Assembly (NCBI GenBank): GCA_942491115.1
Contig: CALNZV010000001.1
Coordinates: 620,001 to 684,000 of the forward strand
Direction: 5' to 3'
DNA length: 64,000 bases
Origin: CALNZV01 sp942491115
Lineage (GTDB): Bacteria > Desulfobacterota > Desulfobacteria > Desulfobacterales > UBA5852
A model generated the notes under the pieces. It was not told where the DNA came from. It ran no database searches and saw nothing but the letters and a program-made list of their open reading frames with translations. Positions 51,501 through 60,250 of this stretch are shown piece by piece. Numbering within the stretch: the first letter of the stretch is position 1; each line of letters begins with the position of its first letter. A program made the translations under genes and the position numbers.

Positions 51501-51746
51501 ATTGAGGGAGTACATGTAGTTCATGTTGTCCACCCCGCTCATCTCCTGCTCGATGGGGGTGGCGACGGACTCCTCCACCGTCAGCGCATCGGCGCCGACA
51601 TAGGTGGTATTGATGTAAATTTCCGGCGGCACGATGTTCGGGTACTGGGCCGTGGGCAGACCCAGGATCGACACGATGCCCACGATGACGATGACGATGG
51701 AAATACAGATCGCCACGATCGGTCGGTTGATGAAGAATTTTGACAT
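48576..51746 (-). CDS. RND efflux permease (HAE1/AcrB-type)
   Basis: A 1056-aa proton-driven inner-membrane pump with 12 helices and two large periplasmic loops. It starts FINRPIVAICISIVIVIVGI, shows ADALTVEESVATPIEQEMSG, contains VDDAIVVVEAVELHIEKGLS (the proton-relay region) and ends with RRVMGSGVIGGMLTASFIAI. Full family length. The porter adaptor gene ends 43 bases upstream and the OMF gene starts inside its 3' end, so adaptor-permease-OMF is one operon. The substrate range cannot be read from sequence. Confidence 0.95.
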   Translation of the reverse strand: MSKFFINRPIVAICISIVIVIVGIVSILGLPTAQYPNIVPPEIYINTTYVGADALTVEESVATPIEQEMSGVDNMNYMYSLNANNGEMKLYVNFDVKTDPNIDQVLAQMRKDQADSKIPSEVRDYGITVKKSQASPLMIITISSPKGTYDPVFLSNYATINLNDQLLRVPGIGNVVVYGSGQYAMRMWVNPDQLAKLNITVSEIVDAIQAQNTVNPAGQVGGEPSPPGVDFTYSIRAQGRLTDPQEFGQIVLRAEEDGSIVRIKDVARIELGAQTYTQSGRFNGKDAAAVAVYQLPGGNAIAAVDGVRKLMEEVGQHFPPDLEYTIALDTTEAVREGIREVIVTLFEALVLVVIVVFVFLQGWRATLIPALAVPVSLIGTFAVFPLIGFSINTIAIMGMVLAIGLVVDDAIVVVEAVELHIEKGLSPKEATFKAMEEVSGPVAAIALVLAAVFLPTVFIPGITGKLYQQFAVTIAISVLISAFNALSLSPALCSLILKPKKEARGPLGAFYRLFNNAFGKATNGYVRLCGGLIRKVAISLVIIAVMAAGTVFLGEKVPSGFLPEEDQGYCFVQLQLPNAASLQRTAAAAREVEKLIMDTPGVEYVTSVVGMSLLSGVTNTYSAFYFVSLENWGERKTPETRYAGLMASLNQKLRQVPQGIAFAFSPPAIPGIGTSGGVTFILQDRAGKDIAFLWENTQTFLAEANKRPEIARATTTFLPTVPQFYVNVDRDKVLKQGVALSDVYTILQAFMGGEFVNYFNKFGRTWQVYVQAEGAYRTRAEQLGQFYVRNADGEPVPLSTVTSIEQRSGPEFTMRFNLYRSAQINVVAKPGFSSSQAMEAMEEVFAQTMPREMGYDYLGMSFQEKKASEGVPAWVIFMLSLIFVFLILASLYESWTLPFSVLLCIPIAVFGAYAAIFLRHLEFNIYAQIGLIMLIGLSSKNAILIVEFAKMKYDEGMSIREAALEAARVRLRPILMTSFAFILGCVPLAIASGSGAAARRVMGSGVIGGMLTASFIAIFVVPASFYLFEKLAHRKDAPESPDGTPSSTTTKGDTHA

Positions 51747-51789
51747 GAATCCACCTTTCCCCTGGAGAAGCGAGGATGTCCTGGGCCGA

Positions 51790-52947
51790 TCAGGATGAGG
51801 GTTTGCTGGCGTCCGATGGTTTGGGGGCGGTGTAGGGCTTGGGCGCCACCGTGACGCCGTCGCCCGCCTTTTGGGTACCTTCGGCCACCACCCGATCCCC
51901 GGGCTTCAGGCCCTCGGTGATCACCCAGAGGTCTTCGATGCGCTCGCCGACCTTTACGGTGGTGATTTTGACCGTGTCGTCGGCCCCCACCACCGCCACC
52001 TGGTAATTGCCCTGGAGTTCGCCCACGGCGCGCTGGGGCACCAGCAACGCGCCTTTCGTGGTGCCGATGAGGGCACGCACTTTGGCAAACTGGCCGGGCC
52101 GCAGGAGGTTGTCGGGGTTGGGGAACAATATCGCCACCCGGATCGTACCGGTCCCCTGATCGACCTGACGGTCGGCAAAGGAAAAGGTGCCCTTCTCCGG
52201 CCAGGTGCTGTCGTCGGCAAGAATCAGTTCGTAGGTGATCTTTCGGGATTCAGGCGTCTTCTCCTTCTTGGACGCCTCCGCGAACTTGAGGTATTCCCGC
52301 TCACTGATGGGGACAAAGATCTTGATCGGGTCTACCGTGGATACGGTGGTCAGTTCCAGGGACTGGGGGGTGCCCACCAGGTCGCCGATCTGGGCCTCGG
52401 CCTCCCCCGCAATCCCGTCGATGGGGGAGGTGATCTTGGTAAAACTCAGGTCGAGCTCGGCCTTGCGAACCTGGGCCCGGGCAGCCAGGACCTGGGCTTC
52501 GGCGCTCTGGGTGGATCCCTCGGCGTTGTCCTTGTCCCTTTGACTGACCGCATTCGCCGCCGCCAGGGGCAAAATCCGCTTCAGGTTTTTCTGGGCGGTC
52601 CTGAGGACTGCCTGCTGTCTGGCCAGGGCGGCCCTGGCCTCGTCCAGGGTGGCCTGGAAGGGACGGGGATCGATTTCGAACAACAGGGTCCCCTTCTCGA
52701 CGTAATCGCCTTCTTTATAATTCTGCCGGATCAGGTAGCCCTCCACCTGGGCGAGAATGGTGGCGTTGACAATGCCGTCCATCGATGCCACCCACTCCTG
52801 GTAGACCGGAACGTCCTTCTGGAGGACTTCCGCCACCATGACCTCTGGTGGGGGCGGCGGCGCAGTGGCTTTTTTTTCTTCGGAGCAGCCGTACAGCCAG
52901 ACAACTGCCGCCAAACCAAACAAAACGATACCGGATTTGCGTTTCAC
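51790..52947 (-). CDS. RND periplasmic adaptor (MFP)
   Basis: A 385-aa membrane-fusion protein. A lipoprotein-type signal (VLFGLAAVVWLYGCSEEKKA, lipobox about residue 21) is followed by a proline-rich segment and a barrel-sandwich hybrid fold with QEWVASMDGIVNATILAQVE and a beta-barrel near LLRPGQFAKVRALIG. A membrane-proximal end reads EDLWVITEGLKPGDRVVAEG. It links the permease to the outer-membrane factor. GTG start at 52947 with AGGGGGAG upstream. The C-terminal tail is proline- and lysine-rich. Confidence 0.93.
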   Translation of the reverse strand: MKRKSGIVLFGLAAVVWLYGCSEEKKATAPPPPPEVMVAEVLQKDVPVYQEWVASMDGIVNATILAQVEGYLIRQNYKEGDYVEKGTLLFEIDPRPFQATLDEARAALARQQAVLRTAQKNLKRILPLAAANAVSQRDKDNAEGSTQSAEAQVLAARAQVRKAELDLSFTKITSPIDGIAGEAEAQIGDLVGTPQSLELTTVSTVDPIKIFVPISEREYLKFAEASKKEKTPESRKITYELILADDSTWPEKGTFSFADRQVDQGTGTIRVAILFPNPDNLLRPGQFAKVRALIGTTKGALLVPQRAVGELQGNYQVAVVGADDTVKITTVKVGERIEDLWVITEGLKPGDRVVAEGTQKAGDGVTVAPKPYTAPKPSDASKPSS

Positions 52948-53118
52948 ATTCTCCCCCTTTGGATCCTCAGAAAAACCATGGAAGGTTCACCGTCGACATT
53001 CCAATGTGGATACCGCTTCGGACAAGCGATGCCATGGTTGTGCGACATTCATCTCAACAATACCTTTGCGCATCATCGGTCCGACAACGATCATCCTTTT
53101 TGGGGCCATGGGCGGGCA

Positions 53119-53901
53119 TCAGGCCATGATGCTGACGCCGCCGTCGACGTACAGGGTGTGGCCGGTGAGTCGCCGCCCGTATGGCGTTGCCAGAAAAGCA
53201 CAGGCAAATCCCACATCCATGATGTCCACCAGTTCGCCCACGGGTGAGCGTTCCACGGCATCGTTCAGCAGCAAATCGAAGTCTTTCAACCCGGATGCAG
53301 CCCGGGTCTTGAGGGGGCCTGGCGAGATCGCATGCACCCGGATCTTCAGATGACCGAGCTCGTAGGCCAGATAGCGGCAGATTGCCTCCAGTGCGGCCTT
53401 GACCGGCCCCATCAGGTTGTAGTTGGGCACCACTTTCTGGGCCCCGTGATAGCTCATGGCAAACATGGCGCCGCCTTCGGTCATCAGTGGCGCCGCGAAG
53501 CGCGCCATGCGGATGAAAGAATGGCAGGAGATGTCCATGGCCGTGGAGAAACCGGCAGCGGAACAGTTCAAAAGCCCCCCCTGTAAATCCTCCCTGGGGG
53601 CGAAGGCGATGGAGTGCACCAGGATGTCCAGTTGCCCCCAATCCTTTTCGATGCACTCGAAAAGACGTTCCATCTGGCCGGGGTTGGAAACATCCAGCGG
53701 CGCGAATATCTTCGCATTCAATTCGGTTGCCAGGGGCTCGACGTGGGGTTTGGCCTTGTCGTTTAGGTAGGTGACCGCCACCTCGGCACCCAACTCGCGA
53801 AACGCCCGGGCACACCCGTAGGCGATCGAATGCTCGTTGGCAATCCCGACCACCAGGGCTTTTTTGCCTTCCAGGGCGTGGGGGGGGACTGTTGGTGTCA
53901 T
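53119..53901 (-). CDS. fabI: Enoyl-[acyl-carrier-protein] reductase, FabI type
   Basis: The last reductive step of fatty-acid elongation. The 260-aa SDR protein has the FabI cofactor region KKALVVGIANEHSIAYGCAR (about 13-32) and the catalytic pattern NYNLMGPVKAALEA with Tyr-x6-Lys (Y about 160, K about 167), as in FabI. It ends with GHTLYVDGGVSIMA. A first tyrosine that is often in SYLGA reads SYHGA here. It has a good SD (GAAAGGA). It is separate from the RND operon (171-base gap) and alone. Confidence 0.9.
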   Translation of the reverse strand: MTPTVPPHALEGKKALVVGIANEHSIAYGCARAFRELGAEVAVTYLNDKAKPHVEPLATELNAKIFAPLDVSNPGQMERLFECIEKDWGQLDILVHSIAFAPREDLQGGLLNCSAAGFSTAMDISCHSFIRMARFAAPLMTEGGAMFAMSYHGAQKVVPNYNLMGPVKAALEAICRYLAYELGHLKIRVHAISPGPLKTRAASGLKDFDLLLNDAVERSPVGELVDIMDVGFACAFLATPYGRRLTGHTLYVDGGVSIMA

Positions 53902-54324
53902 GAGGGTTTCCTTTCATCATCCCAGACCGCCACCGCCAGGGTTGGAGTAGGCGCCCAACAGTCGGCGCTTCGGCGCCGGGCTGCGGCGGTGTGAAGGGGT
54001 CAAATGTCAGTATTCAGTTTCAGGAGGAACGGGATGGCCAACCAACACTGTTGTTATTCCTGGCACCCGACAGTTGAAACCCGGTACCCGAAACCTCGTA
54101 TGGGTTCCCACCCGTCAAATCTGGATCGGGGGACTTAAACGCAGAATCTTTCATCGTTCCATAGGGGCTATGCGCTTCAGGAGCAGTCGTTGCGGTGGTC
54201 CGCCGACGACCCTTTAATCCCCAGACTTTTTCCGTTGCACCTCCCACGGTTACTTAAATCGTATGTGTATCACACCTGCCCCTGGACCGGGAGGGCTGAA
54301 ATCGCTGAACCTTTGACTCGCCAA
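53902..54324. other. Intergenic region with hairpin
   Basis: No gene recognised. CGGCGC, TTCG tetraloop and GCGCCG form a perfect hairpin at 53963-53978, 62 bases upstream of fabI on the minus strand. The fabI promoter should also be here. Confidence 0.4.
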
Positions 54325-54431
54325 ATCAAAGCAACGCTCCCGGGACTCTGCTGCCGAAACAGGTGCTAACCTTAAAGATATCATGTATCATTTGGACCGT
54401 TAAAAAAATAGTCATGACTTATTCGGGTTAG
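54325..54431. mobile_element. Family 1 MITE-like repeat, truncated copy 3
   Basis: The right part of the family 1 element is present (GCTCCCGGGACTCTGCTGCC to TTATTCGGGTTAG); the left part and its terminal repeat are missing. As in copies 1 and 2, its right end meets the 3' end of a minus-strand gene; the stop of the lipoprotein gene (54428-54430) lies inside the terminal repeat. Confidence 0.72.
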
Positions 54432-55216
54432 GGCCTCCTTCCCCCACCACTGCTCGGGCGGTAGTATCGAGCGAACTTGAAGGGGAACCGTGAATTCCCC
54501 ATCGCCAACGGAGGTTCATTCACGTCGGCGGTTCCGATATGTGTATCAGGTATCAAAACCCTATTGGCATCATCACCCTTGTCTCCGGGCGATTCGTGAC
54601 CGACCGCCTTCTGGGCGGAATCCGCTGTCGGCATCTCGATACGGATTCCTCGGATCAGTGACCGAACCGATTCGTCCTCAAGGCTCTCTCCAACATTGCC
54701 GCAGCAATAGCCGAACACCACCTTCCCGGGCCTCGTCTGGGGATCTTCATCGATCTCGTCCCACTCGACTAAAAAGCCAGCGCAGGAGCGCCGAAGCCCA
54801 TTGTGCGCGTAGGGTCGGTAAAATCCCGTTCCCAGCCGCGTGTCGATCCGTCCAAGGGGTCCCCAGACAAGGTCTTGGCGAGCGTTCAAATGCCACGTGG
54901 CAACCATTGCCTCGATGGGCAGTTGATAATCGAGAGCCACCGTGAATGCCCGGTCAACTTCTGCGTAGATCATCTCCAGCCATCTTCCGCCGGCGCTGAA
55001 CATCCCGTATTCTTCTGTCTGCCACGAGTCCGTATACCTGAAGACAACGGGTATTGCCGACCCGAACATGGGATCGGTGACAACCACCCGATGCCCGACG
55101 TCACCCACCCGCTCGACAGCCGGTTTTCCGCGGGATGAAACAGCGCAGCCCCACGCGACGGCCATCACGATAAGCGCCGCGTTGAGGGCGTGCCTGGGAC
55201 GGGGTGTCAGAATCAC
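54428..55216 (-). CDS. Putative lipoprotein, paralog of the protein at 29935
   Basis: A 262-aa protein of unknown function. A GTG at 55216 starts a lipoprotein signal (NAALIVMAVAWGCAVSSRGK, lipobox near residue 24). The mature protein shares DSWQTEEYGMFSAGGRWLEM, VALDYQLPIEAMVATWHL and a DLVWGPLGRIDTRLGTGFYR block with the protein at 29935, and CAGFLVEWD and FGYCCGN cysteine sites. The function is not known. The gad remnant ends two bases upstream, so it may ride on the same transcript. Its 3' end is a family 1 repeat. Confidence 0.72.
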   Translation of the reverse strand: MILTPRPRHALNAALIVMAVAWGCAVSSRGKPAVERVGDVGHRVVVTDPMFGSAIPVVFRYTDSWQTEEYGMFSAGGRWLEMIYAEVDRAFTVALDYQLPIEAMVATWHLNARQDLVWGPLGRIDTRLGTGFYRPYAHNGLRRSCAGFLVEWDEIDEDPQTRPGKVVFGYCCGNVGESLEDESVRSLIRGIRIEMPTADSAQKAVGHESPGDKGDDANRVLIPDTHIGTADVNEPPLAMGNSRFPFKFARYYRPSSGGGRRP

Positions 55217-55218
55217 GA

Positions 55219-56140
55219 TCAGACATGCCCTTCGGCAATGAGTTCGGCCACGATCTGCCCGCCGGGACGGGAGAAGTTGAGCGCAAAAGTGGGCATGTTG
55301 CCGCCCAGGTAGTTGACCCAGAAAATCAGGTCATCGGGCAGGTCCTCTTTGTCGCGCCAGACCACCCAGCCGACCCCCAGGGGCGCCAGGCCGAACTTGT
55401 GTCCCGAGGTGTTGATGGATTTGACCCGCGGCAGGCGAAAATCCCACTCCAGGTCGGGATCCACAAAGGGTGCCAGAAACCCGCCGCTGGCGCCGTCCAC
55501 GTGGATGGGGATGTCCCGGCCGGTGTCCTTCTGGAGCTTATCGAGCGCATCACTAACCGCTTTGACCGGCTCGTACTGGCAGGTAAAGGTCACGCCCAGG
55601 GTCGGCACCACGCCGATGGTGTTCTCGTCGCAGCGCTTGACAGCCTCTTCCGGCGTCATGATCAGGCGATCGCCCTCCATGGGAATTTCCCTCAGCTCCA
55701 CGTCCCAGTAGCGGGCGAACTTGTGCCAGCAGACCTGCACCGGACCGCAGACCATGTTGGGCTTGTCGGTGGGTTTGCCGGCGGCCTTCATCTTTTCGCG
55801 CCAGCGCCATTTCATGGCCATGCCGCCCAGCATGGCGGCCTCGCTGGAGCCCGTGGTGGAGCAGCCCAGGGTGTTGGCGGCATCCGGCGAGTTCCACAAG
55901 TCGGCCAGAATGTGCACACAGCGGTTTTCAATCTCGGCCGACTGCGGGTATTCGTCCTTGTCGATCATGTTTTTGTCGATGCATTCGTCCATCAGCTTGT
56001 GGATTTCCGGCTCTACCCAGGTCTGGCAAAAGGTGGCCAGGTTCTGGCGCGCGTTGCCGTCGAGCATGAGCTCGTCGTGCACCACCTGATAGGCATGTTT
56101 AGGGTCGTGTTCTTTTTCAGGAAATTTGTACTTGAGATCA
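55219..56140 (-). pseudogene. gad: Glutamate decarboxylase, truncated at both ends
   Basis: PLP enzyme that turns glutamate to GABA. Conceptual translation starts near KYKFPEKEHDPKHAYQVV upstream of the first ATG and continues DGNARQNLATFCQTWVEP, STTGSSEAAMLGGMAMKWRW and SGHKFGLAPLGVGWVVW with the PLP lysine. Normal GADs have about 460 residues. The N-terminal about 35 are lost near 56140 at a RAYT-type inverted repeat, and the C-terminal third is missing. The end is replaced by QIVAELIAEGHV, which resembles the end of the acetyl-CoA hydrolase at 38425 (IVAELMAEGHA). So this is a chimera. The window's in-frame ATG start (56085) has no good SD. Confidence 0.85.
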
Positions 56141-56485
56141 GATGGGGTCAGGTCTTTTATTTTAGTATCCTATCTGACCTTCATCACATTTCCCTGTGCA
56201 CCCAATTCTCCAGGCCGCTTTATCACCTGACCATCCGGGGCAATGCCCAACAGCCCATCTTCCTGGATGATCGGGATAGGCACGGATTTCTCAAGATTCT
56301 GGGCAAAACCCTTTCCGACTGCAATGGTATCTGCCATTCCTGCTGCCAGATGACAACCCTCCATCACCTGTTCATGGAAACACCGGACTTCCTGAGCACG
56401 GACGGGAATTATTGGCTAGTTCGCCCAAACTCGCCGTGAGCAATATCCTAAAGATCCTGCGCTAAAATAAGAGCCCTGACCCCAT
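56141..56485 (+). pseudogene. REP-associated tyrosine transposase (RAYT) remnant with inverted ends
   Basis: The plus-strand frame reads FSRPLYHLTIRGNAQQPIFL then DDRDRHGFLKILGKTLSDCN and HHLFMETPDFLSTDGNYWL, the N-terminal part of a Y1 RAYT (ALYHVxxRGNxxxxIFxDDxDR signature). The HUH histidines are degraded (TTLHHLF). It is bounded by inverted ends: GATGGGGTCAGGTCTTTTAT at the left near 56140 and, inverted from the right end near 56485, TATGGGGTCAGGGCTCTTAT. It interrupts the gad gene's 5' end. Confidence 0.78.
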
Positions 56486-56541
56486 ATCGTTGAATATCGT
56501 TTTAACAAACTGAGCAGCGTATCGAATGTAAAACGCCCCCT

Positions 56542-57408
56542 TTAATAAGTCGCAGCAACACCACAACGTTCTAAATGTGAGGACACTTGTCGCGCGAGAA
56601 GATTGGGATCCTGGAGAGGCGCTAAATGACGTACCCCCGGAAGCACAACGGCCTCGACGTTGACAAGGCATTGTCCTATGGCGTTCGCAAATATCGCAAA
56701 GTATAGGCACGTATCAGCACCCCGCAATAAGGTGACCGGTGCGGAGATCTCATGCAGGTCGGTGCAGGTGACTTTGGAAGGCGGCGCGGACAAATGCTGC
56801 GCGAGCGTATGCGCATTCTCGCGTATGACCTGCTGCACCACGCTGGGTAGGCTGTTGAAGCTGCCAGAAATGCCCTCAATCCAGTCCACGGCCTGCTTTA
56901 CAGCGGCTACCTGCTGCCCCTGAGCAATTGTGTCCACGACGGGGGCCATTCCACTTCGCTCATCGGCTATGGTCGCCAGGTGCTCCGGATCGCTGATGGT
57001 TGCGGGCAGACCGGCAGGCTCATAAAGTCACAGGCTTTGCACCCAATGGGGTTTTACTACGGCCAATGCGAGCGCGACACCGCCGCCGTAAGAATGCCCA
57101 ACAATGTGGGCGGGACACTGGACAACCTCCTCTAAAAAACAGGCCAAATCGTCCGTGTGCATTGCCACGGAGTATTGGAGGCCCTCCTGCGGCCAGTCGG
57201 CAGCGCCGAAGTACCGTTGGTCATAGGCGATGCAGCGCACTCTTGTCCCTATGGCCTTGAGTTGCGCGTTCCAGACGCGATGGTCGCAGACCATCCCGTG
57301 CACGAACACGACTGGGGTGCCCCGCCCTGAATCGACATAGCGAAAAGGCGCCCCTCGGAGGGTCGCTTCATGAAAATGGCTCACGGTAGAGCCTGTCGAT
57401 ATAGACAT
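56542..57408 (-). pseudogene. Alpha/beta hydrolase with an in-frame nonsense codon
   Basis: One continuous frame has HEATLRGAPFRYVDSGRGTP then VVFVHGMVCDHRVWNAQL with HG oxyanion residues and the nucleophile elbow AHIVGHSYGGGVALAL. It meets TGA right after KPHWVQSL near 57028 and continues in frame with LYEPAGLPATISDPEHLATI and a C-terminal histidine in LPGVRHLAPLQDP. So one codon is broken, probably from CGA. Without it this is a complete hydrolase of about 288 residues. A point error is possible. Frames are otherwise clean. The substrate is unknown. Confidence 0.75.
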
Positions 57409-57659
57409 TACAGCCTCACACAGGAATGTGGAAAACGACGATTGCGACAAGGAGCAACCAAAATGTTCTCCATGCCATAATCCAGCTGTGCCATTGCATT
57501 ACCATAAAACGGTGGTTCTAACCGAAACAAACCATTGCCCGGTAGGACCGCCCATGTACCACGGCTCCATTGCCCAACCGCAAATTAAATGCTTGTTATT
57601 AAACTTTTTAGTATTACTTGTGATCCGGCAAATCCCCCATGAAGGGGGGAAAAAGGGGT
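57409..57659. other. Intergenic, no gene recognised
   Basis: Spacer between the hydrolase pseudogene and a cardiolipin-synthase-like fragment. No supported gene. Confidence 0.3.
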
Positions 57660-57831
57660 AGTGCCCGGGATGCGATCGCAGCCAGAGTGTCGCCGACTCG
57701 CGGTGAGGCCGCTGGAGGACTCTTGCAATGAACGTCAGCTGCAGAAGCAAATGAATCAGCAACAACGGGGCGGCGGGTAGCAATTGCCAGATATTTCTCC
57801 ATCCAAAGATCCGACCTCTTGAATTGCTCAA
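57660..57831 (-). pseudogene. Possible cardiolipin synthase N-terminal fragment
   Basis: The frame from 57831 reads IWQLLPAAPLLLIHLLLQLT then FIARVLQRPHRESATLWL, similar to the N-terminal membrane segment and HR-x-P-A-S region of bacterial cardiolipin synthases. It then goes out of the family, and no HKD catalytic part follows. The evidence is short, so the call is tentative. Confidence 0.42.
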
Positions 57832-57882
57832 CTTGTATGCCCGCAGCAGCGCTGTTTTCAGGATCTCAAATCGCCCTTTGGG

Positions 57883-59598
57883 CTATTGGGCGACGTGTTC
57901 GGCATTCTCAGCCCTTACCAGAGCGTAATTATCCTTCTGAAAGGCTTTGACCAGGTCATTGACATCCGCCTCGGGTACGCCAAGATCTTTTAGCAGCATT
58001 GCCCCGCGGACCAGCGTGCTCTCGATGTAGCTCGTACATGCTTTTTTAATGCCCTTGGAAACCAGCCTATCCTGATCCCTGAGGGTACGCACACGGACGT
58101 AGGTGTTGAGCGACGGGTACAAGCGATGCAGCGTGAGCGCGAGGCCCTCGGCTCGTTCCGATTCCCAAACGGCCACAAATGCCGCCGACGCTTTTCCAAG
58201 ACCGGCGGCCTCCTGGGTGGCGGTGCTGTACATGTTGCCAAAGTGGACATTGTAGCCCAATTGCTTGCCCTGTCTTACGAGATCGATATCCTGATCAAAA
58301 GCAACATAGGGAATTTTCGCCTTGTCTAACACCCGACAGATGAGCTGCCCCACCTCGTCGTGGCCGATGACGACAACATGACGCTGGAGATCGGCCGCGG
58401 GCGTTGCTCCCGTCGACACCGGCCGCCCCCGCAGGCGACCGGCCAGCCCATCACCAATCTTCACCATGAGCGGCGTCAAAATCATGCTGACGGCAACCAC
58501 CAGCAGCGCCAAGGTATGGCCTGTAGCACTCAACATACCGGCTGTCGCGGCAGCACCAAAAAGGACAAAAGCGAACTCACCCACCTGCGACAGATAACAA
58601 CCAGTGCGAACGGCGGCTGACCCGCTGATGCGGAATGCAAGGACAAGGGCGGTCAACACCACAGCCTTAATCAGCAGCACCGCGGGCACGTGGACCAGTA
58701 GCTTCGACAGGTCATGCCACAGGGCGCCGACATCAATGGACATGCCCACAGCGATAAAAAACAAGCCCATCAAGGTTTCCTTGAAAGGGTCCACCGTCGC
58801 TTCGATCTGATAGCGGTAATCCGACGCCGAGAGCAGCATCCCCATGACAAAAGCGCCCAGGGTCATGGAGATTCCGACCCAGTCCACCGCCCAGGCGGCG
58901 GCTATGACCGCCAGAAAGAGAAGGATCCCGAAGGCGTCCATTCGGCGCTGCTTGGCGGTATAGCCCAAGGCGGCAGGCAACAGGTAACGTCCGACGACGA
59001 AAATACCGGCCAGCACACTCACGACCAACAGGGCTTTTTCCCATATGGGTATGGCAACAGCTTGCGTTTTCCTATGGCCCAAAATGGGCACCAGGGCCAT
59101 AACCGGAACGACCCAGAGGTCCTGGGCCATGAGGATGGCAAACGTCGCCTCGCCGTGTTCGCTGGCCAGCGCCCCGCGATCCTTGAGGGTTGTCATGATG
59201 ATGGCGGTGGAGGACATGGCGAAACCAAAACCCAGTATGGTCGCCGTTGGCCATTGCACCTTGACGATAAACACCAGATAGAAGCCCAAAACCCCCGCGG
59301 TCGCCAGCATCTGGGCCGAGCCCAAACCGAAAAGCAGACGACGCATGGCCCAAACCTTGCGGGGAAGCATCTCCAGACCGACGGTGAACATAAACAGCAC
59401 CACGCCGAGCTCGGCCACGTTCTGTAGGTCGTTCACGTTTGAAATGGCGACGGGTCCCGGTGTGTGCGGCCCGATAATGATCCCGGCAATGATAAGGCTC
59501 AGCACGGAGCCGAAACCAAGGCGCTCAACCAGGATGACGCAGAGCGCCGTGGCCCCGAGCATGAATACCAAACTGATCAGAATTGATGATAGTTCCAT
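57883..59598 (-). CDS. Kef-type cation:proton antiporter with RCK domain (CPA2)
   Basis: A 571-aa protein. About 12 membrane helices of the CPA2 family come first (LILERLGFGS-like VERLGFGSVLSLIIAGIIIG, ELGVVLFMFTVGLEM, LGFGFAMSSTAIIMTTLKDR, LMAQDLWVVPVMALVPILG). A cytoplasmic RCK/TrkA-N domain follows from about residue 415 (RHVVVIGHDEVGQLICRVLD). It is similar to KefB/KefC, which exchange K+ for protons and are gated by nucleotide or glutathione adducts; the ligand here is unknown. The ATG at 59598 follows a GTG two codons upstream; the start is not certain. It is followed by the possible cls fragment. Confidence 0.92.
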   Translation of the reverse strand: MELSSILISLVFMLGATALCVILVERLGFGSVLSLIIAGIIIGPHTPGPVAISNVNDLQNVAELGVVLFMFTVGLEMLPRKVWAMRRLLFGLGSAQMLATAGVLGFYLVFIVKVQWPTATILGFGFAMSSTAIIMTTLKDRGALASEHGEATFAILMAQDLWVVPVMALVPILGHRKTQAVAIPIWEKALLVVSVLAGIFVVGRYLLPAALGYTAKQRRMDAFGILLFLAVIAAAWAVDWVGISMTLGAFVMGMLLSASDYRYQIEATVDPFKETLMGLFFIAVGMSIDVGALWHDLSKLLVHVPAVLLIKAVVLTALVLAFRISGSAAVRTGCYLSQVGEFAFVLFGAAATAGMLSATGHTLALLVVAVSMILTPLMVKIGDGLAGRLRGRPVSTGATPAADLQRHVVVIGHDEVGQLICRVLDKAKIPYVAFDQDIDLVRQGKQLGYNVHFGNMYSTATQEAAGLGKASAAFVAVWESERAEGLALTLHRLYPSLNTYVRVRTLRDQDRLVSKGIKKACTSYIESTLVRGAMLLKDLGVPEADVNDLVKAFQKDNYALVRAENAEHVAQ

Positions 59599-59860
59599 TT
59601 TCACGGCCTCATGGGTTCCCGCGCGCCGAGGCCACCGATGACCTCATCGGGCGACAGAATCCGCCGGTTTTTCCCAATCGGATACGTTCGCTTGACCCGG
59701 GCAAAGACGGTCGCTCTCATGCGGAGGCGTCAGGTTCAGCCGGCCAACGCATAACCGTATTCCGCGCAATGAGGGTGCGCGGGTGTCAAACATTGACGGC
59801 CTGGCGCGCTAAAGTTTCCTTTCCTCCCACCTTGATAAACCTGGAACCGATAGATTCGGT
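59599..59860. other. Intergenic spacer
   Basis: No gene recognised. Expected to hold the Kef-type gene's promoter on the minus strand. Confidence 0.3.
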
Positions 59861-60250
59861 TCAATCGCCCCAACTGGGCTCCCACTCCCATGCGTGATTG
59901 CGGCATTCCTGGTTGAAGGGATCGTTCCTTTCCATTTCCCAGTCGTCTCGGGTTCCCGAAATCGTGCGGCAGGGGTGAAAATGATCGCCGTAGTCGTCGT
60001 GATCGTGATGATAGTGGGCATCATAGTAAAGCCCCGCATGGCGATGGGCGCCTCTGTGGTAGTGCGTGTGATGGTGGCCACCGTGGTGGTGGCCGCCCAA
60101 GCCGCCGTGGCCATGGCTGCCGCCATGGCCGCCCCCGTGTCCGCCACCGTGACCATGGGCGTGGACAAGGGCGGTACCAAACCCCAGAACCGCCAGGAAA
60201 ACCAACCCGGCCCGCCGGGCGATCCGTGGTCTGCGATCCCATGTAGACAT
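59861..60250 (-). CDS. Histidine/glycine-rich secreted protein
   Basis: A 129-aa protein. A signal peptide (GLVFLAVLGFGTALVHAHG) is followed by repeated HGGGHGG-like units and H-rich stretches (LGGHHHGGHHHTHYHRG, DAHYHHDHDDYGDHFHP). There are two cysteines near the end (C90s and C110s) and an aromatic tail. Dense histidine suggests metal binding (Ni, Zn, Cu) in the periplasm, by analogy with Hyp/metal-handling His-rich proteins, but no known domain is present. ATG follows GAGGAGA, which supports a real gene. Confidence 0.68.
   Translation of the reverse strand: MSTWDRRPRIARRAGLVFLAVLGFGTALVHAHGHGGGHGGGHGGSHGHGGLGGHHHGGHHHTHYHRGAHRHAGLYYDAHYHHDHDDYGDHFHPCRTISGTRDDWEMERNDPFNQECRNHAWEWEPSWGD

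Noticed and set aside
54020..54247. 75-codon minus-strand frame upstream of fabI
   Set aside because: No SD, unusual composition and no match; treated as non-coding.
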